From the NCBI RefSeq assembly GCF_963678635.1, contig NC_087070.1, positions 45,551,467 to 45,615,466 of the forward strand: DNA of 64,000 bases, written 5' to 3'. The notes under the pieces are model-generated. The model ran no database searches. It was not told the DNA's origin and was given only the letters and a program-made list of their open reading frames with translations. Position numbers and translations under genes: made by a program. Of this stretch, positions 44,559 to 57,165 are shown in pieces. Within the stretch, counting starts at the first letter, position 1, and each line of letters opens with the position of its first letter. The stretch is from Symsagittifera roscoffensis. Lineage: Eukaryota > Xenacoelomorpha > Acoela > Convolutidae.

Positions 44559-46420
44559 ATGGCAGATCGATTCTGGAAGTCCATGCCATCGGCTTTGAAA
44601 AAGCCCACACTTGATGAGTTGTACAGACGCCTGAGGGACCTGGATTACACTCAAGTGGATGAGAAAATGGCAGTGATGCTGAATGCCATCCTCCAGTTGG
44701 AGGAACAGGGCGAGTGCCGGGAGTCTGCGACAGAAGCGGTTTTGATGGTCGGCTACACTACCGATGGAAAATTCAACCAAGAGCAAACCAGATGGCTGTC
44801 CTGGAATGTGGATGGAGCAATAAGGGGGTTCGACTTGGCAAGGAACCCTGGCTTGAGTAACAATACCGAGTATCTTGCAGGGGAGTTACCACTACCGATC
44901 AGATCATCAGTCAGATCTACAGGCCAGAGCACGAGTAAGATACCATCGATGTCGCGAGCGCAACAAACGGGGGAAGCGTATCCAGACCTCAGTATCATGA
45001 AGAGAGAGCTTGAGAGGACTCAGCGGGAGAGGAACCAGGCGAACCTCGACCGGGATCAAGCGAAGCTTGAGAGAGATCAGGCGAAACTTGAGAGGGATCA
45101 AGCTGTCGTCGAAAAAGACCAAGCGCGGAGGGAACTGGATATGTTGAGAGCTGAGCATCTACAGGAACAAAGAGTACGAGAGAATGCCGCGAATTGTGAG
45201 CAGCTGAAGTCGGAGCTTGAGAGGATCCAGCAACGACAACGCGAGCTTGACATGCAGAAAGGGGCTAGGCCCAAAGAGCGGATGGTTACCGGCTCAACGC
45301 CAGAGTCGCGTATGGAGGTGGACGAAGCTCCTAGATCAAAGAGACGATTTAACCTTGATCGCGCGGCTCAAGAGCATATGAATGATGGGTTGGAGGTGTG
45401 GATACCAACTGAATCAACGTCCTCACTGCGTGGCCTAGAGACACAAATAATACGCCCATTGATGGATGTCGCGCTGCCTGGATATACCCCAAGTTCAACC
45501 CCGAGTAGTAGTCAGCTGAGCGGTAGCTCGTCACGACTGAAAGAGTTGAACGAGCGGCTACAGCTAAGGAGTCGTGAGAATCCAGCAAGAGTGGAGCTTC
45601 CCTCGACGTGGAGGGAGCAACCTGTCAGGAGTGTGGTGATCTCAAGTTACAAGAAGAATACGGAAGGCAGATACCACAGGCACAATCGGGTGGATTGGAG
45701 CGCGGCGCAGAGAGACAGGAGGGATTGCTTCCATGACGCGGCTTGGGTGGAATACCTCACGCAGCCACGTGTGCCTGATGGGGCGGTCCACCTGATCAAA
45801 GGGGACAGCTTATTGCGGGTGCTGACCCGGATTCAATCCCATTGGCAAACGGGGATCTTGAGTTTCGCTGGAGCTGCGACGCCACAGATGTTGGCAACAC
45901 TTGAGATGCTAGGGATGGCAAGAGTATACACGGTAACTCTGATGGTCGGGACGACCGACGTGTCTAGGGGGAGGCAAGGAAGGTGATGAGGCTGCATGAC
46001 AAGATGAGCTGCATTCTTGAGGAATTGCGGATTCAAATGGATCCTGCCCTTCTCACGGTGTGCCCCACTCCTTATAACATGAAAGCGGATCAACATGCAA
46101 TGGAGATGAACACGGAAGTGCGAAATCTGAATGAAATAATCAGGCAGATAAACCAAAGGAGCGTCCTCCCCGTTGGACTACAGGATGTAGCCGAGCAGAT
46201 GGAGCGATCTGCTTTCCCCGACGATGCATCCTCGGACGGGATTCACTTTGACAGGCCCAGAGGGGTGGAGTGGTTAAATGACGTCTTCCAAAGGCACATA
46301 AGCGCATTGGAGGCAGAGTTGCTAGAGACGGCCCAAGTCATGTTCGGACCACCCCCCAAATCCACCCTTCGTCAACCCGAGAGCTTTGTCCAGTCGCCTC
46401 GGAGCGATGGCCGATTCTAG
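44559..46420 (+). pseudogene. Element A accessory region 2, coiled coil plus SGNH-esterase-like domain
   Basis: Fossil accessory gene. The N-terminal part has a long coiled coil made of repeated RDQAKLE units (about 45.0-45.25 kb). It is followed by a disordered part and an SGNH-like domain: IKGDSLLR (block I), VGTTDV (block III position) and DGIHFDR (block V, Asp-x2-His). GDSL/SGNH esterases captured by LTR retrotransposons are known, for example from bdelloid rotifers. A neighbouring LINE in this window also has an SGNH esterase, but the two are not closely alike. Confidence 0.6.
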
Positions 46421-49099
46421 AGACAGTTCGAGGAAGAGCCGGACCAGGTTGCCGGGCGCCGCACCCATGGAGGCCGAGGAGGCAACGTCTTCAACTCCTC
46501 ATGGTTCGGTAATATCCTGGGTGGTGGTGGCGGAGAAAAAGAAACCGGAGAGGCCAGCGGAGACCAGTAGGTCGAGGTATGTGGAAAAGGTGAAGGAGCT
46601 GGACTTGCAAGATTTGGAGTGCAGGCAAGAGTTGGCGGAAGCTTTGGGTCTTGAGCGGGTGTCACACGAAGACTTGGGTAGAAACCAGTGCGTGGACTGG
46701 CTGAAGGCTCACGAGACGCATTTCTCAAGAGCGAAAACAATGGAGACAGCGGATCTGACTGGGATTCCCACGAAATCGGTCATGGGACCCATCAACTATA
46801 GGCCTCTCAAGTCGCTGGGGAGTCCGGGACTCGTGGTGGAGCCCCCAAGCATCGAACCAGCATTGCCAGGATTAGGTTGGCAACTCCAGCACAGTTGAGT
46901 GTGGTGGACAAACTGCTGGACCCGAGGGAAATGGAACTACCGGACGCCGGGTATGAGGGTACGAGATTAGCAGATGACCCTAGATACGGGAAAGCCTGCG
47001 GGAACACACAGCTGGCCAAAACCTTAGCAGTTCATGACAGGGCAGATCCAGCCGCCCTGGTCATCGTGGCGGGATCGGATTTTGAGGGAACGTCTCCCAA
47101 GTTACTTTGGCCGGAAACTTTGATATACTCACTACCGGGAGTGGAGCTAAACCAGATGTTAACCTTGGTGGTAGCAATAAAATCAGAGATGCCTTGCGAG
47201 CCTGAGCTACTACTGTTTGCAGAAATGAATGATCACTTGCATGCGACAGGGTTTCTTGAGCAGCTCAAGGGTGATGAACCAGCACCGAAGAGGATCTGGA
47301 AAACTATCCAGACGTTATTTGCAGCAATGAACGAGGTACAAGAGAACATTGCCTCACGATTTGGCTCCAAGACAAAAGTAGTGTTCACGACGTCCCCTGG
47401 GTACCCGAGCATGCCTCCCGCTCTGCAGTTTGTATATGCGATCTTTATCTTGATAGCGGAAGGGAATGGGTGGCGTATTCTGATGGCAGCTTCCAATCGG
47501 GAGTTGGAACTAACGAACTTGAAACTTCGCAAGTCAGAACTGCCGGCGGCGTGGGCGGATGTGTCCCACGCGTTGAGGGGCTTCTACGAGTTGGCAGACA
47601 TCCTCATTGTATTAGACGAGGTCCTCTTGCTGGAGATATCAATCTTCGCCAGGCAACTCAAGCTCAGTCCGGTTATAGGGGATGACCATCCAGTAGTGAC
47701 TCACCTAACGGCCAGCCTGTGGTTTCGAACTATGGAGTTGACTATCACAAGCTCCACCAGTAAGTCTAGAGGGTCGAGCAACGAAAGGAAGAACGTGGCC
47801 GCAGCGGAGAAGCAGCTGGAGTTCATGGCTGGAGTGTACAGCGCGAAAGAGACCATATTTGGAGCCTTTATACAGGAAATCTTGAACATGCCCATCAGTC
47901 TGTTGTTGGCACTGTACCTGGTTTACCCAAGGTACCTGTTCAAAATGGGCCCAGCGTACATGTTCAGTCTGGGTGTGGACACACTCCGGATTGACGGGTA
48001 CATGGCATTGGTGCTTCTAACCCATGGGGAACTGATGTCATTTCACCGGCTAATGAAATACGGAGAGCCCCTGTCGATGGGAAGAACACACTCGAGTATG
48101 GACACCTATTCGTACAAGTGTGCTGCCGGACTAAAGACGGTGCTAGTGCAGTATCTCCTGACGCAAAACCGGCACCTGACTGGTGAATAAAAGAGCCCGA
48201 AGACGCGAGATGAATTGAGGAAAGTGAATGGGGGCATGCCTCTATTGACGGAACTGTGCCTGGCCATGAGATCGGACTCCATGGGGATGATACGGGGGCT
48301 AGAGAAGGTCGTAACCTGCATTAATGGACCGGCCGTGACGTACGCGTTTCCAGATCCTCCGGTGACAGCTAATCGCTACTCAGTGACTCACTTGAGCCTC
48401 ATTAGCAAACTAGATGGGACGACACTCAACTGGTGTCAGCAGGAGGTGCTAAGGGCACAAATGAGCAACACGGTGCTCTTCGGAAAGGTGAAGGATCCGG
48501 AGTTGGTGATATACAGTTTCCGAGGACAACTGCAGTGTAGGATGGGAGGTAAGCGCGAAGGCCCCATCGAAACCTATCCCAAGTTCTGGAACCTAAATCC
48601 CCTGACAGCAAGTGGACAAGAGATCTTGAGAATTCCCGCAAGGAAAAAAAGTTTCGAGTTGGTGAAAAGGGAGCTAGAGGCGATATTGGAGAAGGAAGTC
48701 CTACCAGCAAGCATTCCAGAGTTTCCAACAGTGAGTAGAATGACCCTGGGGATGAACAGCTCCCTGGTGGTACCGTCCCTGTTCGCGAGAGCAGCAGCCG
48801 AAGAACAACAGAGGGAGTTCATCGATGGCTGGGATCCCCTGTTCAACGGTTACACTGCGGAAATTTATTTTCATACTAACGATGCGAAAATAAATTCATG
48901 GACAACTCAGGCCAAGAAAGTGAGAGGCTCGATGCCCCCGAAATTCGAGGTGCGAGAAGCCTTGAGAACACTTGAGCGGGCAGGTCTGGAGAACAAGTTG
49001 CCGGTGTGGGACGATGGCAGGATGATCGTGGAGGAAGGATGCATCGCATTAAAAGAAGATGAGATGACGTTTGCCACGAGAAGATACCGGGCACCTTAA
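46386..49099 (+). pseudogene. Element A accessory region 3, possible second SGNH-like protein
   Basis: Fossil accessory coding sequence, about 2.7 kb. Around 47.05-47.25 kb the pattern VIVAGSDFEG ... LLLFAEMNDHLHATG recalls blocks I and III of SGNH hydrolases, and 47.35 kb has a strand KVVFTTSPGYP. The later part (48.2-49.1 kb) has no motif I know. No signal peptide or fusion-peptide pattern is seen, so I do not call it an envelope. Confidence 0.4.
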
Positions 49100-49111
49100 G
49101 GACTGGAGCAA

Positions 49112-51111
49112 GTGGCGATGAGACAGGAGGGGAAGGAGCTGGATGCAGCAGGCCCTTTGTATGTGGCTCTGACAGAGTATAAGAAAACGGGTCCAGCAAC
49201 ACCATCACCCCTATCGGTGGGCACCCCTGGGGATAAAAGGAGCGGTCCTGTAGAAGATCGATTAAGGAGGATTATTGAGATAAGAGAAGCAGAATCGGGA
49301 GAGGAAAGCATTGACGAGACTCTCAGCGAGGCAGGAGAGGATATGGAAGTGGGAAACACACCGGAGCAAAAACCATCAGAGGAGGAATTCACCACGCTAG
49401 AACTGTTGAAGGATCTGAGTGGAGAAAATTGGGCAGACACTGCCACGCCACCTCTGACCTCATCTCCCCGCAAGAATCTAGAGTTACCACTGACAAACGA
49501 GAATCCTAACATGGGAATGATTTTCCTGAGCGCAGAAAGAAGGGAGAACAAACACTTTCGAGGGAAACAGGGATGCTTTCCTAGGAACTCTGGATGAGGA
49601 CGCTTGGCGAGAAATCTTGAGCGATTTTAATCGAGAAATGGATGACGAGACCACATTGGATGATTTCAAGGAGGAGCTGTGGGACACGGTGGTGAAACTT
49701 GGAGAGCCTGTCCTGATGGGGACAGGTCTGGAGGAGAAAGCTAGAGGAGAACTGCTGAGCAAGATGGTCGAGTTGAGGAAGGCATCACGGAAGACCAAAG
49801 AAGACAAATGTAAAGACAGCTCTACTCTGAAACAAAAAACTGACAAAAAAATAATTGAAAGTGTAAGGGCGGATAAGGTCGAAACTAGTAATTTAGTTAA
49901 AAGTATAATATCCTTAAGGCTCAATCAGGGGGGAGGCAAGAGTTGGAAGGATTGGATGGAGACAAAGAAGTCGAATCAGTGATGATAACGACAAGGCCCC
50001 CGAGTAGAGACGTGAGGTCTCGCAAGAGGAAGAGAGACGTGGAGGGATTAAGCAGTCCTTCAGCGGATGCGGTCTCGGAGAAAAACTTGAGAGAGACGGC
50101 CCCCATCGTTCTGGCACGATGGAAGACAGCTGCCTACAAGAGAGCTACGAGCCAAGGAAACTGCTCGACATAGAAAGAGAGATGGAAATCCCCACAAGCT
50201 CAACAACGGAAGAAGAGTTCAAGCCTCAGAGGACAAAAATGAAGCGAGGTTCGACGAGCGGGCAGACCTGGGAAGTGGACGTCGGCAAAGAATGGGTCTC
50301 AAATGAACACCAGGCCACTGGGAGGCAAGTGACTAGCGATGCTCTTGAGAAGAATAAAACGAGGAACACCTCCCGACCGTGGTGGGTGGCCCTGGAAACC
50401 TTGCAGGAATTGGAAGACTGCCTAAAGAAGCTCGACAGTGGAGTGTCACGCAAACGACGCAACTGGGCTACCCAGCAGAAGGCTGATATCAACAAATTGG
50501 AAATGGGGAGCCAACTGAAGAGAACTTAGCAGAACTTGTTAAGGGATCATTTTGAAGAAGCGAGGAGAGCATCCTCATCGGCATCGCCGTTGATGGCGAA
50601 TCCCTTCATTAGAACCGCAGGACAACTGATGTTCGCGTGGAGCCTGTTGGGAATAAAGTTAGAGACACTGACTTCGTACGATAAGTTGAAATTGGGAGGC
50701 AAGAATCTAGAGGTGTATCGAGTACTGATGCAACACGTTGCTAGGGATATTTCAGGCTTGAGCCTGGCAAGGAGGAAAGATGCTACCTGTTTCTTGAGGT
50801 GGATAATGTCGATTATGACTGATTGTGCCATCCTAGCATGTCACCAGAGAGCAATCGGAAGCAAGACGCTGGAAAGGAGAGTCTCCGCAGTCATCTTGAA
50901 TGTGTACCAGAGTACTGGGATAGAAAAGGAGGATGGTTGTAGGCAGTCTCTAGAGAGCCACAGGAAGTTAGATGAGATACGGAGATTCTACAACAAGAAG
51001 TTCGAGGAGAAACACGACGTACACCGTAACTTGGCTTCGTCAGGAGAGTACTTGAAACCCAACAAAATGGGAGAGTACCAGTATGTGTCTGGAGTGATGA
51101 GGATGGCATAA
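49112..51111 (+). pseudogene. Element A accessory region 4, charged and unrecognised
   Basis: Fossil accessory coding sequence. The first part (49.1-50.5 kb) codes for highly charged, low-complexity protein rich in Glu and Lys; the last part (50.54-51.11 kb) is more globular and helical. No recognised domain. Confidence 0.4.
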
Positions 51112-51235
51112 AACCCTTTCTTGGACTTGGAGGCTGGAGGTGCCCACAGAAACTACGAGGTGGCGGAGCTGCTGAAGTTCTGGACAGAGAAGATAGTGGA
51201 GATAGACGCTGTGGAGAGAGAGACCTAGCCTAGGT

Positions 51236-53134
51236 TTGATTCTCGAGAAGACACCGGAAGTAATAAGTGTGCCGCGCTCAAGTAAAAGAGTCGAACTAAA
51301 GATGGGTATGAACGGCATGTTGACCACGAATCTGGGAGTGGTGTGGAAACTGCTGACGCCCTCCTGGTGTCCACATCCCCATGCAAGCCTGATTGAGGAA
51401 GTCACGGAGCGAGTGAGACTAGCGCCGACAGAGGATGAAGATTTGGCGACATTGAGTATAGTACATAGACTGATCCTGCCTCAGGTGAAGGAGTCAAGTG
51501 AAGTGACGAGTGGAATAGGGTCGGTAAAGAAAATGGAGCCGGGTAGTTGTCGTGATTCGAAGTGTGGGAATGGCGAGCACACCTGCGATGGACGATCATG
51601 CGTCAGGATACAGTCTTTCCAGAAAGAAGACCTAGTCACCTGGTTTGAAGACATTACCGAGAGGGAGAAGAGTGAGATACAGATAGTGGCTGAATGTTAC
51701 GCGAGTACCACTGTGAACCTAGCAACAGCTCTGGGATTCTTCTCAAGAATGTGCAGTCTCCAGTCACTGGAGAGGCTAGAGTCAGAACACCACTTGGTGA
51801 CCGCGTTGAGTGTGGAGTCATGGCCCGGGGTGTTGCAAGTGACCCAGAAACACATCAAGAGCTGGAAGGTTGGACTTGAAGCGGAGATGGGATTTCCCAT
51901 GAGCGAAGCCTATGGTCTGCCTCTAAACGCGAAGTCCTTAGTGGGGGCAGTGATGGCCAACCTATGTGGCAGCCACTATCCATTACACATGGCGATGGTG
52001 GAAGTATCCAGCCAAAGGGTATTGATAGACAAAACCTTCTCAGTGCCCAAATGCGTAAGACTGGCTCGGATGTCGCATCATTCACACAAGCTGTTGAGGA
52101 AGATTCGAGGAACAGTGCCGAAAGAACAGAGGGACGACTTGAGTGAAATCTGGGGGAAAGAACTTCTAGGTTTGGAGGGTGAAAACACAAATGACCACAA
52201 GAGACAAAACGTAATCGGGAAACCCATGGTTGGTGCTCCAAACTTGGAAGAGATCGACGTGATACACGAGAAAATGATGGAACTTGAGCCTCTTCTAGAA
52301 GCCTCGGGAGAACGCAATCTTAGGAGCATCGACCTCAAATATGGGGATTGTCCATGCCACTGTCTGGCGCAAACAGTGTGGTACCCAGACCACGCCAATC
52401 TCTACCTGATCTGGGATGTGGAGAAAATCAGGTCGTTGGGACTGCCCAATCATCAGCAAAAGGTGACCATCCTGGTAGTGAGCACGATGCTGGCTCTACA
52501 ATGGATTGAAGAAAATATAGCAAAGTATCGGGAATCGAAGACGCCAACGGCAGAGTCGATTCACGCGATAGATTACAGCAGGAGACTTGAGTTGTTCAAG
52601 ACCGCATGTAAGGTATTCACCGTACCAATGGAAGTCAGACACGTGTGGAGCCGCTTAAGGTTCCTTCCTTGGTTTCGCGCGACGTTAACGTCCTGGTTAT
52701 ACGTGGTGACGAAGGATCACATGAGGAAACATCAAAAGGAATATCGACAGTTCCAGGCCGAGATAGTACCAGATGCCTTCAGGAGACCTCTGCTGACCCA
52801 TCGAAATGCGATCACGACGGGGTGGAAAAGAGTGGGTAGAGTATCCAGAAACAACACTAGAGCGAGGGAGTCGATACTAGAAGAGGACCTGGCGAAGAGT
52901 GTAAGCCTGAGTCTTCACAATTCCTTCTGTTTGAACCGGGAGTCGAAGGTGAAGAGCTTACCGAATCAAGCGAAGAGATTGCAGGAGCAAAGGGAGTGGA
53001 TGCGATCCTATGAACAGCTGAAGTCTTGGGAGGAGATTATGATCAGCTCCGATGATGAAGAGGCACTAATGAAACAGATCACAGTGTCAAATATATCTGG
53101 GTCTGGTACCTCGAGGGCGAAGAACACGAGGTGA
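51236..53134 (+). pseudogene. Element A accessory region 5, 632-codon unrecognised protein
   Basis: Longest accessory frame. It has a Cys/His-rich stretch near its start (DSKCGNGEHTCDGRSC, about 51.55 kb), a mostly helical middle, a second Cys/His group (DCPCHC, about 52.35 kb) and a basic C-terminus. No known family; no membrane segment typical of envelopes. Confidence 0.45.
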
Positions 53135-53577
53135 GCCGGTGGCTCAAAAGGAAATTCTAGAGTCTTGAGTCTTGAGTCTTGAGAGGGAGGGGGCTCGAGG
53201 GTGAGCTCGGATGAAATCTGTGTTCACCAAAAAGAAATTTTAACAAATGAGATATTGTTATTAATATGCTATATCTATTATATAAATCAAAATGCTGCAT
53301 GACAATTTCCTGATTGGATAGGACAAAAGAAATTTTAAATTACCAGCTTAAAAAGCGAGAATTCATAGGTGCAGGTGTATGCAGATTTTGATTGCTGTTT
53401 AGCGATAGTGTGAAAATTTTATATGGTTGTGAATTTTGGAAGGTAGATAAACTTAAGTCTGCTGCAAACTTCTGTAAATGACCACTGGCACTGTATTTTG
53501 AGTGACACTCGGGTTTTTGGGGATTCACTGACAGAGGCAGCACGCGATGAGGACATCGATTTTGAGTCCGGGGAGTA
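53135..53577 (+). other. 3' untranslated part of element A
   Basis: No gene seen. A triple TCTTGAG repeat lies near 53162. The purine-rich stretch GAGTCCGGGGAGTA directly before the 3' LTR is the polypurine-tract candidate. Confidence 0.5.
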
Positions 53578-54405
53578 TGTGCCAGTCGGTCATGTCTGGA
53601 AGTTTGACCTTGAGGGACACGAAAATACGTGATTTTCGAATGAAATACAAAAAAATTAGAACGACCGAATTTCTAAGCGCGGGAAAATACTTGAGAAAAC
53701 AGCAGGAAATTGCTATTCGCAATTTCCAGATACAAAATAAGACACGAGTAGAGCCGTCTTATCCTGAAATAGGAGGCGAGATAATCATGAGAGAAGAGTG
53801 CAATTATTCGAACTGAACCAGAGTGAACCTTCAACGGAAAGGTGGACAGCTGGAGTGTCCCAATGGTTCAGACTAAAACTTCAATTCTAGAGCCCAAACT
53901 TATTTCCTTTGTTAAAACTGATTAGTATTGAACTTATCAAGTTATCTTATTTAATTCTCGAGTTGCTCATCAATTTAAATACTCCTTATACTCGAGTGCG
54001 TCGACATGTGAGTTCCAAACTTAGTTTTCTCGAGTGTGTTTGAAGATTGTTATGTTGAGATAAGGCGAGTTTTAGGTTGATCCATCTGAAATGGATCAAA
54101 GTTCCACTGTCAATAAAAAGTAATTAACGGTTTGTTCCGACCCTGTTTTTAACAGCGTTCGTGTATTTTGGGTATCTCGAGACCTAAATATGGGGACGTT
54201 CTTATTTTCTAGAGTGCGGGGATATTTTGGTAGTAGCCTTTAAGCTGTAACGTGTTCTAGTCTCATGTCGCAATCGAAATGAATTGGCTCCGACCGTTCT
54301 TGAGGTAGAAAAACACAAGAGATAGTGTCCCTGACTCTTGAGCCAATGGTTATAGGGCCTATTTTTCTTAAGCCTCATATGTGACCGAAGTAGGCGACTG
54401 TTACA
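53578..54405 (+). repeat. 3' LTR of element A
   Basis: 828 bp, TGTGCCAGTCGG to GACTGTTACA. It is shorter than the 5' LTR and about 3% different over the part compared. It is followed by the palindrome GTAATAACGTCGTTATTAC. Confidence 0.85.
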
Positions 54406-55583
54406 GTAATAACGTCGTTATTACTCCCAATTCGTGGCACGGGAGGGTACTGCTCTCTACTTCTTCCCCACTGAAGCCTCCCTTCTCGCTAATATCTTCC
54501 GCTAAGTGTCTTATCGTGCGTGATCGTCACGATAAGAGGCTTCGTTTTTATATTTTTAGCTTCCGACTGTTTCTCACTATTTTCGCTGTTGTTCTGATTT
54601 TATCACTTTTTCTAGGCAAAATGGCCGTTTTTCGTATTTTTGAGAAATATCCGTTCGTTAATCGAAATTTTGAAAATTTAAAATTCTCGAATATTCCGAC
54701 CCTACTCCGCAGCAATTTTCAGTTTTTAAGGCCTTTACTTCTATTTTTTCGTTGCATCGGAAGTTTGCGCTGTGCCAGTCTGGCAGAATGTCACACAGAC
54801 CCCTCCGGATTCTGGAATCCGGGGAAATAACGCTCTTATTTCCTTCCGGAAGGCTGGACACGCTGTCCCAACACCCTTCACCGTTTGCGTGAATTGCTCT
54901 GTAACGATTGTAGCGACTCGGAGCGGTTTCGGACAATTTCCAGTTATCTGTTGCTATTTCTTTTGTAGTTATTTCTACTGCAAGTATTTTTGTTGTGTTC
55001 TTTTTCTAGTTTTTCTCCAAAATGGCCGTTTCAATCATTTCTCGGAAGTGTGACGTCACAAATCGAATTCTTAAAATCTTAAATTTCCAGAATATTACGA
55101 CCTTTACGATTCGTCTAATCGTTCAAATAAAGTCGCTAATCTGCTAAAACCGTTTATCTTCCAGGTCAGCGGTTACGAATTCGAAATTGCATTTTCGTTC
55201 ATTCTGGTCGAATGTCACAGTCGGTTATTAGTATAAAAAATCTAGTTTATACGTTTTGGTTACTTATAATTATTTTATGACAACAATTTCCTCAAGCACG
55301 TTTTGTTTCGGATCAATTGGCATCTAATCGAGTGGTAATGTTTTTTTTAAAATTGCCTTCTCAATAAACGACCAACTGTCGGATAATGTCATTCATTTCA
55401 CCGCTGCTGGTCTCACCTTGAGATGGCGGATGACACTGGGACCTCTTCAACCATGGCCGAAGTGGGATTTGAACGAAGAACCCTCGTGTTGAGTTACGCT
55501 TGCCTTGCTCCACTCGGCGGCAGCACTTGTTGTCGGCTAAGTGAACGCTCAAAAAAATTGTTTAATGCAAGCGTTTGTACTTC
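54406..55583. other. Unclassified region between elements A and C
   Basis: No gene seen. It begins with the palindrome GTAATAACGTCGTTATTAC (54406-54424). A hairpin, CTTATCGTG...CACGATAAG, lies at about 54509-54536. Two weakly similar blocks carry AAAATGGCCGTTT (about 54618 and 55019), suggesting an old duplication. A tRNA-like SINE head lies at 55455-55525. Confidence 0.4.
55455..55525 (-). repeat. tRNA-derived SINE head (candidate)
   Basis: On the minus strand CCGCCGAGTGG resembles a polymerase III A box and, about 45 bases on, GTTCAAATCC matches the B box consensus closely. The sequence between does not fold as a clear functional tRNA, so a SINE head or tRNA pseudogene is more likely. Tail and duplication are not resolved. 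Confidence 0.45.
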
Positions 55584-56467
55584 TGTGCCAGTCGGTCATA
55601 TTTGGAAGTTTGACCTTGAGAAGAGCAGAAAACACTTGATTTTGGAGTGAAATTTAATTTTTCAAAATTTCGAATGGAACATGTCATGCACGATTTTCTC
55701 GCGATAACTGAAAATCAGAAAAAGAAATCAGAACAATTTTAGAACAATTGCGGGAAAGTTGTCAGATAAAAACGAGTGGGAAATTGCTATTCGCAATTTC
55801 CATCATAGTGAACAAGAGTAGAGCTGTCCTATCTGAAATAGAAGACAGAGTATTCCCGAGAGAGTAATTATTCGAACTGGACCAGAGTGAACCTTCGACG
55901 GAAAGGTGGACAGCTTGAGTGTCCCAATGGTCCACATAAAACTTCGTTCTTGAGTTCAAACTTACCCTTACCATTCAAACTGATAAACATTGAACTTATC
56001 TAGTTACTTTAGTTAATTCTAGAGTTGCTCACCCATTTAATTACTTCCTGTGCTTGAGCGCATCAACATGTGAGTCCTTAATTTAAATTTCTAGAGTGTG
56101 TTTTATGATTGTTATGTTGAGGTAAGGCGAGTTTTAGGTTGATCCATCTGAAATGGATCAAAGTTCCACTGTCTAATAAAAAAGCAACTTAACGGATTGT
56201 TCCAACCCGGTTTTTAACGGCGTTCATGTATTTTGGGTATTTTGAGACCTAAGTATGGGGACGTTCTTAATTCTAGAGTGGGGGGATATTTTGGTAGTAG
56301 CCTTAAGCAGTAGCGGGTCGTAGTCTCATGTCACAAGCGAACCGAATTGGCTCCGACTGATTTGAGGCGGAAAAACACAAGAGATAGTGTCCCTGACTCC
56401 TGAGCCAATAGTTATAGGGCCTATTTTTCTTAAGCCTCATGTGTGACTGTAGTAGACGAATGTTACA
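55584..56467 (+). repeat. 5' LTR of element C
   Basis: 884 bp with the same TGTGCCAGTCGG and TGTTACA ends as the LTRs of A, but visibly more different from them than they are from each other. Confidence 0.85.
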
Positions 56468-56478
56468 TAGTGTTTTTA

Positions 56479-56493
56479 TGGCGCTCCTGGGTG
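56479..56493 (+). promoter_or_regulatory. Primer-binding site of element C
   Basis: TGGCGCTCCTGGGTG, 11 bases after the LTR end; identical to that of element B and one base different from A. Confidence 0.75.
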
Positions 56494-56954
56494 TTTACGA
56501 CATCAAGACTACGGAGTCGAACCCACTTGAGACAGCTTCGGGCTGAATGCCCATTCTAGAGTACCGGCGGTACGGTTCGACAGGAACGTGCAAACCTTCC
56601 GGTTGTACCGTGATAGCTTTTTAAGAAAACTCGAGAAAATTTCCTGGTACGCTCTCCGAACGAGGCTTAGCTAACCGAGTAAAGGGGGGCAACTAGGGGG
56701 ACAAAAACACGAGCAAAAAGACAAAAAGCAAAACAAAAACCAAAAAAGAATAGAAAAAGGAACAAAAACCATAAAACGAAAAAAGACAGTGACTTTGACA
56801 CCAGATTAGTTGGATCAAACCTTTATATTAATTAAATAGTATACCCATACTGTTTTACAAGTTCGATCGTTTCGATCAACCTAGCAATTTAAACCAGTAA
56901 ACTGAATAAAGTGCCCGAAGTGGGGCGTTGTCAAGGGTTTTCAGATAGCTTGGA

Positions 56955-57165
56955 ACTTAGCTGGACCAATAGGAGACTTGACTGGAAGAGGTGACCAGCC
57001 GAGTGGGAAAGTGGTTCAGGGACACTTGAGCTGAACCAATAGGAGACTTGACTGGAAGAGGTGACCAGCCGAGTGGGAAAGTGGTTCAGGGACACTTGGC
57101 TGAACCAATAGGAGACTGGACTGGAACAGGTGACCAGTCGAGTGGGAAAGCAGCCAAGAAGGATT
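56955..57165 (+). repeat. Three 69-70-bp tandem repeats in the element C leader
   Basis: Units start at about 56965, 57035 and 57104 with AATAGGAGACT(T)GACTGGAA; orthologous to the four-copy array of element A. Confidence 0.9.

Larger units (their letters stand above)
31082..54405 (+). mobile_element. Giant Ty3/Gypsy element A (about 23 kb)
   Basis: Plus-strand LTR element. Parts in order: 5' LTR 31082-31967, primer-binding site 31979-31993, leader with two repeat arrays to about 34.6 kb, gag with two CCHC knuckles and DTG protease (34.6-37.6 kb), reverse transcriptase and RNase H (37.6-40.2 kb), an LTR-derived segment (40128-40934), integrase with GPY/F-type end (41.0-43.1 kb), accessory coding sequence (43.3-53.1 kb) and 3' LTR (53578-54405). 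The two LTRs differ at about 3% over the 400 bp I compared by eye, plus indels, so the element is not recent. It is broken in several places (roughly ten). No envelope gene is recognised. I see no matching 5-bp target duplication, so recombination between copies is possible. Confidence 0.8.

Noticed and set aside
51236-53134. Envelope gene of a Gypsy-type retrovirus
   Set aside because: No signal peptide, furin-like site, fusion peptide or C-terminal membrane anchor visible.
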